Assembly (NCBI RefSeq): GCF_003987435.1
Contig: NZ_PIQG01000001.1
Span: forward strand, 620,001 to 684,000
Direction of reading: 5' to 3'
Source of the DNA: Pseudidiomarina taiwanensis
GTDB taxonomy: Bacteria > Pseudomonadota > Gammaproteobacteria > Enterobacterales > Alteromonadaceae
DNA: 64,000 nucleotides
Part shown: in pieces, positions 60,132 through 64,000 of the stretch
Numbering within the stretch: the stretch's first letter is position 1
How the letters are laid out: each line of letters starts with the position of its first letter
Notes under the pieces: generated by a model
Told to the model about the DNA's origin: nothing
Seen by the model: the letters and a program-made list of their open reading frames with translations, nothing else
Database searches by the model: none
Translations under genes and position numbers: made by a program

Positions 60132-61070
60132 TTATTCAGTCGCGCTAAAGTCAGCATGATGCGCCATTAATTGCTCGCGGGTCAGTAAGAAGACCCCATC
60201 ACCACCGCGCTCAAACTCAAGCCAAACAAATGGAACGTGTGGATAGGTTGCGGCTAACGCCAACATCGAATTCCCCACTTCACAAATAAGGATCCCGTTC
60301 TCACTTAAATGCTGTGGCGCCTCACGTAAAATCGTCCGCACCAAATCTAAGCCATCTTCCCCTGCCGCTAGACCGAGCTCAGGCTCGTGCTGGAACTCTT
60401 CCGGCAAACTTGCCATGTCAGCAGCGTCTACATAGGGTGGATTGGTTACAATCAGATCGTAAACCTGCCCCGGAATCGCTTGAAATAAATCAGATTGGAT
60501 CGGAATGACGCGCTGTTCTAGCCCGTGATTCGCGATATTTATCTCGGCGACCGCAAGGGCATCAGCTGACAAGTCGAGGGCATCAACTTCAGCCTCAGGA
60601 AACGCGTAAGCACAGGCAATTGCAATACAGCCGCTGCCGGTGCACAAATCTAGGATGCGCATCGGTTGATGCTGCAGCCAAGGAGAAAATTCTTGCTCGA
60701 TGAGTTCGGCAATGGGTGAACGCGGCACCAGCACGCGCTCATCAACCACAAATGGTAGCTCTGCGAACCAAGCTTCGCCGGTGATATAGGCGGCTGGGCG
60801 GCGCGTTTCAATGCGCTCGACCACCCAAGTGTATATTTGTTGACGTTCGGGTTCACTGAGTTGCGCATCGGCAAATTGCTCCAGTTGCGCGAAATCCAGG
60901 TGCAACGCCGCACTCAGCAGTGCTTGGCTCTCGCTCACAGCATTATCTGTGCCATGCCCAAAATAGACCTCACAGCGCTGCAGGCTTGAGACCGACCAAC
61001 GCAACCAATCGCGAATAGTAGAAAGTTGCGATAACTGCTCGAAAGCATCGATTTGGGCGCTGACTGTCAT
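60132..61070 (-). CDS. prmB: 50S ribosomal protein L3 glutamine methyltransferase
   Basis: 312 residues. SAM methyltransferase with [23 protein letters not shown] and the catalytic [12 protein letters not shown] motif, which binds the glutamine side chain. N-terminal helical domain and length match PrmB rather than PrmC (about 277), which is found with prfA. GGAG precedes the ATG. Divergent from smrB with the 105-base shared region, as in E. coli. Confidence 0.95.
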   Translation of the reverse strand: MTVSAQIDAFEQLSQLSTIRDWLRWSVSSLQRCEVYFGHGTDNAVSESQALLSAALHLDFAQLEQFADAQLSEPERQQIYTWVVERIETRRPAAYITGEAWFAELPFVVDERVLVPRSPIAELIEQEFSPWLQHQPMRILDLCTGSGCIAIACAYAFPEAEVDALDLSADALAVAEINIANHGLEQRVIPIQSDLFQAIPGQVYDLIVTNPPYVDAADMASLPEEFQHEPELGLAAGEDGLDLVRTILREAPQHLSENGILICEVGNSMLALAATYPHVPFVWLEFERGGDGVFLLTREQLMAHHADFSATE

Positions 61071-61175
61071 GCGTTTCTCCGTTTCCCCGCGACACTTTTA
61101 GCGGGCTATTTCTATGTTAAACTGCAATGACCTAGAATACCTTAAAAGCCATCATTTGGCACGGTTGAAATCACC

Positions 61176-61706
61176 ATGAACGATGAATCTGACGAGCTTG
61201 AATTATTCCGCCAAGCGGTGAAGGTCGATAAACGGGTGCAAGCTGATACCGTCGAACCGGTCCGCGCCAAACCGGCCTCTGCGCCAGTGCGCCAGCGTCA
61301 TCAGCAACGCCAACAAAGCGCCAGCGTGCAGTTCTCTGATGATTATCGTGCTCACTTTGCTGAGGGACCGGTGCGCTATGTTGCCGAGGGTGATGACCCC
61401 TCACTGGCGCGGCAATTACGCCGAGGCCAGCATGTACCGGATCTTATCCTCGATTTACACGGGCTCACTCGCGCCCAAGCCGCGCTCGAACTGCAGGCAC
61501 TCATTGATAGCTGTTATCGGCAAGATGTGAGTTGCTGTAGTGTGATGCATGGATATGGTAGCGGAGTCCTTAAACAACAGGTTCCGCACTGGCTGGTGCA
61601 ACACCCATTGGTGCGTGCATTTCATCAAGCACCACGGGAGTTTGGTGGGGATGCGGCCCTGCTGGTGTTAGTGCGCACTAAAAGTTCAGAGTCGCTCGCT
61701 CTGTAA
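61176..61706 (+). CDS. smrB: Ribosome rescue factor SmrB (Smr domain)
   Basis: 176 residues. C-terminal Smr endonuclease domain with DLHGLTRAQAALEL (DLHG at 93-96) and HGYGSGVLK (125-133). SmrB cleaves mRNA between collided ribosomes in E. coli to start rescue. The N-terminal part is charged and flexible. Divergent from prmB and convergent with sixA, 4 bases apart. Confidence 0.95.
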   Translation: MNDESDELELFRQAVKVDKRVQADTVEPVRAKPASAPVRQRHQQRQQSASVQFSDDYRAHFAEGPVRYVAEGDDPSLARQLRRGQHVPDLILDLHGLTRAQAALELQALIDSCYRQDVSCCSVMHGYGSGVLKQQVPHWLVQHPLVRAFHQAPREFGGDAALLVLVRTKSSESLAL

Positions 61707-61710
61707 CAGC

Positions 61711-62190
61711 TCAGCTCGGTTGTATGACCGCGCTGACGATGCCACGCGACTGGCGTTGCTCGATATCGACCCGCACCACTGCAGCAGTTGCGAATAACGG
61801 ACACTGCTGGTCAAGGCTGAAATGCTCAACCAAGTAACTGACAAGAGGCATATGGCTGACGATTAAGATCCGCTCAGCCGCTGGATATTTGAGCTCCAAC
61901 AGCGCGAGCAAACCATCGCCAAATTGGCTCGCATCCCCGGCCGGAGTACATTCGTGTGATTCAATAACATCGGTAGCTGGGATTTTAGCTAAAACGGCTT
62001 GTGCGGTCTCTCGCGCACGCTGATATGGACTGTGAATCAGGACATCAAAATGGCTTAGCTCGGTGGCAAGTTGCTCGACTACTTGAGCGATTTCGGTATG
62101 ACCAAGTGGGCTCAAACAACGCTCTGCATCATCTTGTCCTAACCGTGCCGGCTGAGCGTCACCATGGCGCATAATGTATAAGCTCAGCAT
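61711..62190 (-). CDS. sixA: Phosphohistidine phosphatase SixA
   Basis: 159 residues, histidine phosphatase superfamily with the RHG motif (MRHGDAQP, catalytic His9). SixA dephosphorylates ArcB and NPr in E. coli. In place of the fadJ neighbourhood of E. coli, it follows rnfH directly (stop at 62191), so it appears to be co-transcribed with ratA-rnfH. Length and sequence fit SixA rather than phosphoglycerate mutase. Confidence 0.92.
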   Translation of the reverse strand: MLSLYIMRHGDAQPARLGQDDAERCLSPLGHTEIAQVVEQLATELSHFDVLIHSPYQRARETAQAVLAKIPATDVIESHECTPAGDASQFGDGLLALLELKYPAAERILIVSHMPLVSYLVEHFSLDQQCPLFATAAVVRVDIEQRQSRGIVSAVIQPS

Positions 62191-62544
62191 TTAGTCTTCA
62201 TCCGCATCAACTTTACTGCGCTTGCGACCGCCGGTAACCGGGTCTGCACGCCCTTCATGTTTCGCCTCTTCAGCGCGTTTGCGCCGCACCGCTTTCGGAT
62301 CTGCAATCAAGGGGCGATAGATTTCAATGCGATCACCATCGCGCACGGTTTGCTCAAGTTTGACCGCTTTACTCCAGATCCCCACCTTCTGCTCAGTCAG
62401 ATCAATTTCCGGAAAACTGCGGATAATTCCGGATGCATCAATCGCTTCAGCAACTGTCGTGGTGCTTGCTACCCGTAACGGAATAATTTGTTGGCGCTCT
62501 GGTGTCGCATAGGCGACTTCAATATGAATCAGTTCCTGACTCAT
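62191..62544 (-). CDS. rnfH: RnfH family ubiquitin-like protein (RatB)
   Basis: 117 residues. IHIEVAYATPERQQIIPLRVASTTTVAEAIDASGI and VKLEQTVRDGDRIEIYRPL are the beta-grasp core; the C-terminus is a long Lys/Arg-rich tail. Function unclear in spite of the name. Start overlaps the ratA stop by ATGA (62541-62544), the conserved ratA-ratB pairing. Confidence 0.93.
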   Translation of the reverse strand: MSQELIHIEVAYATPERQQIIPLRVASTTTVAEAIDASGIIRSFPEIDLTEQKVGIWSKAVKLEQTVRDGDRIEIYRPLIADPKAVRRKRAEEAKHEGRADPVTGGRKRSKVDADED

Positions 62545-62984
62545 CGCGAGCCACTTCCATAGACTTGTTGGGCCCGTTGTACAAAAGCATCAACCATTCG
62601 GCTTTGGAGCTCATGGAATACTTTCGCAAAGGCCATGCCGAGCAACCGATTAGAGAACTCAAACTCAAGTTTAAGTACAATCTTACAGGCATCATCGGCA
62701 AGCGCATGAAATTCCCAACCGCCCCGCAAATATTCAAACGGGCCATCAACGAGTTCCATGTCAATCGCTACGAATGGGCGCAAAGTATTGCGGGTCGTAA
62801 AGGATTTACTGATCCCAGCTTTGGCAATGTCGACTTTGGCGACCACCGCATCAGCATCACGTTCAATCACTGTGGTAGAACGACAACCTGGGACAAATTC
62901 TGGGTACGCCTCAACCTGATTCACCAGAGCGTACATTTGCTCACTGCTGTATGGTACTAATGCGCTTCGTTCGATACTCGGCAT
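62541..62984 (-). CDS. ratA: Ribosome association toxin RatA (START/COQ10-like)
   Basis: 147 residues, helix-grip START-like fold: RSALVPYSSEQMYALVNQVEAYPEFVPGCRS and ALADDACKIVLKLEFEFSNRL. E. coli RatA blocks 70S formation from subunits; the family is also related to COQ10 lipid-binding proteins, so the toxin role is from E. coli only. GAGGGGA precedes the ATG. Divergent from smpB, 108 bases apart. Confidence 0.93.
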   Translation of the reverse strand: MPSIERSALVPYSSEQMYALVNQVEAYPEFVPGCRSTTVIERDADAVVAKVDIAKAGISKSFTTRNTLRPFVAIDMELVDGPFEYLRGGWEFHALADDACKIVLKLEFEFSNRLLGMAFAKVFHELQSRMVDAFVQRAQQVYGSGSR

Positions 62985-63079
62985 TATCCCCTCGATTCAC
63001 TTCGCTGTTGTTTGCACATTGCAGTTAAATTTGTTCGCATCATACCCCAAAACAGACTGTGAATCATCCGCTCTTTGCG

Positions 63080-63085
63080 TATAAT
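63080..63085 (+). promoter_or_regulatory. Consensus -10 element of smpB
   Basis: TATAAT lies 7 bases before the smpB ATG (63093); no good -35 is at 16-18 bases. A start at about 63092 would give an almost leaderless mRNA, unusual for gammaproteobacteria. A second promoter upstream is possible. Confidence 0.5.
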
Positions 63086-63092
63086 ACGCGCC

Positions 63093-63569
63093 ATGAGCAA
63101 AGCAAAGAAATCAACTAATCCAGGAACTATCGCGCTGAATAAAAAAGCGCGCCACGAATACTTTCTGGAAGACAAATTTGAAGCCGGTATTGAACTACAG
63201 GGCTGGGAAGTGAAAAGCATCCGAGCCGGCAAAATCAATATCTCGGATACCTATGTCATTATCAAAAATGGTGAAGCCTATTTGCTTGGTGCACAAATTC
63301 AGCCGCTCCTCTCCGCTTCCAGTCATGTCGTCTGTGATGCCGAGCGCAGCCGTCGACTCCTGTTGAAGCGGCGCGAGCTAGACAAGCTGATAGGTGCCAG
63401 TGAGCGGGAGGGCTATTCAATTGTCGCTACAGCCATGTACTGGAAGCGCCATTTGGTCAAGCTTGAGATTTACCTCGCCAAAGGGAAAAAATCTCATGAT
63501 AAGCGTGACACCATCAAAGAGCGGGATTGGCAGCGCCAAAAAGAACGAATTTTAAAACATTCCCATTAA
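63093..63569 (+). CDS. smpB: SsrA-binding protein SmpB
   Basis: 158 residues from the ATG at 63093 (TTG at 63075 is an alternative). Binds tmRNA in trans-translation. [22 protein letters not shown] and [15 protein letters not shown] are family-defining; the basic C-terminal tail ends KHSH. The gene encoding tmRNA is not in the window: the downstream sequence is the trp leader. There is no terminator between its stop and the trp promoter at 63574. Confidence 0.97.
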   Translation: MSKAKKSTNPGTIALNKKARHEYFLEDKFEAGIELQGWEVKSIRAGKINISDTYVIIKNGEAYLLGAQIQPLLSASSHVVCDAERSRRLLLKRRELDKLIGASEREGYSIVATAMYWKRHLVKLEIYLAKGKKSHDKRDTIKERDWQRQKERILKHSH

Positions 63570-63573
63570 GCCG

Positions 63574-63602
63574 TTGACAGCTATTACGCTTGTCATTATG
63601 GT
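63574..63602 (+). promoter_or_regulatory. Promoter of the trp operon
   Basis: TTGACA (63574-63579, perfect -35) is 17 bases from TATGGT (63597-63602, 4/6 to -10). The start would be near 63609. I see no clear TrpR box (CTAG-centred palindrome), so control may depend mainly on the attenuator. Confidence 0.7.
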
Positions 63603-63632
63603 ATAGGGAGTTTCCTGAATAAATTTATACAA

Positions 63633-63655
63633 CTTACCTATACAAGCTAGGTAAG
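63633..63655. repeat. 8-bp perfect inverted repeat in the trp leader
   Basis: CTTACCTA (63633-63640) and TAGGTAAG (63648-63655) are perfect inverted repeats with a 7-base spacer, within the predicted leader about 25 bases after the transcription start and before trpL. It could be a repressor site or an RNA hairpin; it has no relation to the attenuator arms. Confidence 0.5.
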
Positions 63656-63681
63656 ACCGAATTAAAACGGATTATTTTAGT

Positions 63682-63768
63682 ATGCAAATTTTCGCGCAAC
63701 AGACCCAACAAACCAGCGTTTTAGCAACTGCTTGGTGGTGGCATTTCCCGACTCCGCGGGCGATGTAA
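63682..63768 (+). CDS. trpL: trp operon leader peptide
   Basis: A 28-codon open frame, ATG at 63682 to TAA at 63766-63768. It has three consecutive Trp codons (codons 18-20, TGG TGG TGG at 63733-63741) followed by HFPTPRAM, as expected of a leader peptide whose ribosome senses charged tRNA-Trp. A GC-rich attenuator hairpin lies 33 bases downstream and trpE begins at 63890. No good Shine-Dalgarno is visible. The three tandem Trp codons leave little doubt. Confidence 0.92.
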   Translation: MQIFAQQTQQTSVLATAWWWHFPTPRAM

Positions 63769-63808
63769 CTGTGCGTATCTAATTGCATGCAAGTTTCTCG
63801 AAGCCCGC
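63756..63808 (+). promoter_or_regulatory. trp antiterminator pairing
   Basis: GCGGGC (63756-63761), covering trpL codons 25-27, can pair with GCCCGC (63803-63808), the 5' arm of the terminator. A ribosome stalled at the Trp codons leaves GCGGGC free so this pairing prevents termination; a ribosome that reaches the stop codon covers it. CCCG (63747-63750) can pair with CGGG (63757-63760) as the pause hairpin that competes with it. Confidence 0.75.
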
Positions 63809-63827
63809 TCCCGTAGCGGGCTTTTTT
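63801..63827 (+). terminator. trp attenuator
   Basis: AAGCCCGCT (63801-63809) and AGCGGGCTT (63815-63823) form a perfect 9-bp stem with a 5-base loop, then T up to 63827. It lies between trpL and trpE and is the classic regulatory terminator. Confidence 0.92.
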
Positions 63828-63845
63828 GTGGCTCCGATTCATAAC

Positions 63846-63882
63846 AGTGAAACAAGAAGTGAAACCAAGAAGTGAAACAAGA
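63846..63882 (+). repeat. Three tandem 12-13-bp repeats immediately before trpE
   Basis: AGTGAAACAAGA (63846-63857), AGTGAAACCAAGA (63858-63870) and AGTGAAACAAGA (63871-63882) are head-to-tail, the middle copy one base longer. They fill the space between the attenuator and the trpE start (63890). Repeat purpose unknown; slippage-type expansion or an RNA-binding protein target are possible. Confidence 0.7.
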
Positions 63883-63889
63883 ATTAACG

Positions 63890-64000
63890 ATGGAAAACTT
63901 CACCACCCCTGGCGCGATACAAAGCCTAACTTTGTCACTCCCATACAGCAGTGACACCTTAGCCCTGTATCAACGTTTAGAAAAGACGACGGATACCTTG
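63890..64000 (+). CDS. trpE: Anthranilate synthase component I, N-terminal 37 codons (cut by window edge)
   Basis: ATG at 63890 stays in frame for 37 codons to the last base. The peptide AIQSLTLSLPYSSDTLALYQ matches in layout the N-terminus of Vibrio/Shewanella TrpE (L-x-x-PY-x-x-D-x-LA-x-Y). TrpE with TrpG makes anthranilate from chorismate and is feedback inhibited by Trp; the inhibitor-site motif (LLES) would start just beyond the end. Position after the trp leader decides the call. Confidence 0.85.
   Translation, partial: MENFTTPGAIQSLTLSLPYSSDTLALYQRLEKTTDTL

Noticed and set aside
62191-62984. ratA-rnfH as a true toxin-antitoxin pair
   Set aside because: The pairing is conserved, but RnfH is not shown to neutralise RatA and RatA is a COQ10/START-like protein; only the co-location is supported.
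63574-63660. TrpR operator in the trp promoter
   Set aside because: No CTAG-centred palindrome at the -10 or start region; the nearest dyad (63633-63655) lacks the TrpR core.
63570-63840. tmRNA gene (ssrA) directly after smpB
   Set aside because: smpB and ssrA are often adjacent, but no tag-reading frame of the ANDENYALAA type nor tRNA-like ends were found; the region is a trp leader instead.
63721-63957. Minus-strand 78-residue frame across the trp leader
   Set aside because: It runs antisense to trpL and the attenuator and has no recognisable family; the Trp-codon leader explains the region.

Overview
The window is a chromosomal segment from a gammaproteobacterium. The best guess is a marine, amino-acid-using member of the Alteromonadales close to Idiomarina/Pseudidiomarina/Aliidiomarina. 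This rests on the gammaproteobacterial set truC-yqcC-syd-queF-ppnN, rlmM-gcvA, smrB/prmB, ratA-rnfH/smpB and epmC, on the DUF3549/DUF3301/DUF3192 genes of Shewanella/Idiomarina-like genomes, on a large branched-chain amino acid catabolic block, and on medium GC. The genus is an inference. No rRNA, tRNA, insertion sequence, prophage, integron or CRISPR array was seen, and coding density is very high.

Layout. 1-2.9 kb (minus strand): start of xerD, cut by the left edge, behind a PIG3-like quinone oxidoreductase, a pirin and a glutathionyl-hydroquinone reductase, all overlapping. 2.9-16.9 kb (minus): the conserved envelope/translation array rpsB-tsf-pyrH-frr-uppS-cdsA-ispC-rseP-bamA-skp-lpxD-fabZ-lpxA-lpxB, with a sigma70 promoter and an S2-type leader RNA before rpsB, a terminator after tsf and a terminator-like hairpin after frr. 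17-21.2 kb (plus): map-glnD-dapD. 21.2-30.9 kb: short housekeeping and conserved-unknown genes on both strands (truC, yqcC, DUF3549, DUF3301, Mpo1-like, GNAT, syd, queF, ppnN, DUF3192, NAD-type isocitrate dehydrogenase, rlmM, an alpha/beta hydrolase).

30.9-52.4 kb: branched-chain amino acid degradation. A minus-strand valine/isoleucine block (mmsA, acyl-CoA dehydrogenase, 3-hydroxyisobutyryl-CoA hydrolase, mmsB, an SDR dehydrogenase, then gcvA), a thiolase, and a divergent leucine operon liuR-liuA-liuB-liuC-liuD-liuE-acetoacetyl-CoA ligase. This is followed by a catalytically degenerate GGDEF-EAL protein and ETF-quinone oxidoreductase. Together they carry leucine-derived isovaleryl-CoA to acetyl-CoA and pass the acyl-CoA dehydrogenase electrons to ubiquinone. 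A perfect 16-bp palindrome between the thiolase and liuR is the likely LiuR operator.

52.5-64 kb: an H-NS-like protein, a periplasmic toast-rack protein with repeated GVGE motifs, trmO, proS, gpt, a ferredoxin, the prmB-aroC-epmC-kinase operon, smrB, ratA-rnfH-sixA, smpB, and at the right edge the start of a trp operon. The trp leader holds a 28-codon leader peptide with three consecutive Trp codons, an attenuator, and three tandem 12-13-bp repeats just before trpE, which is cut by the window end.

I did not find a convincing undescribed multi-gene system. The most interesting signals are regulatory (trp leader, rpsB leader, liu and mms operators) plus a few uncharacterised proteins.
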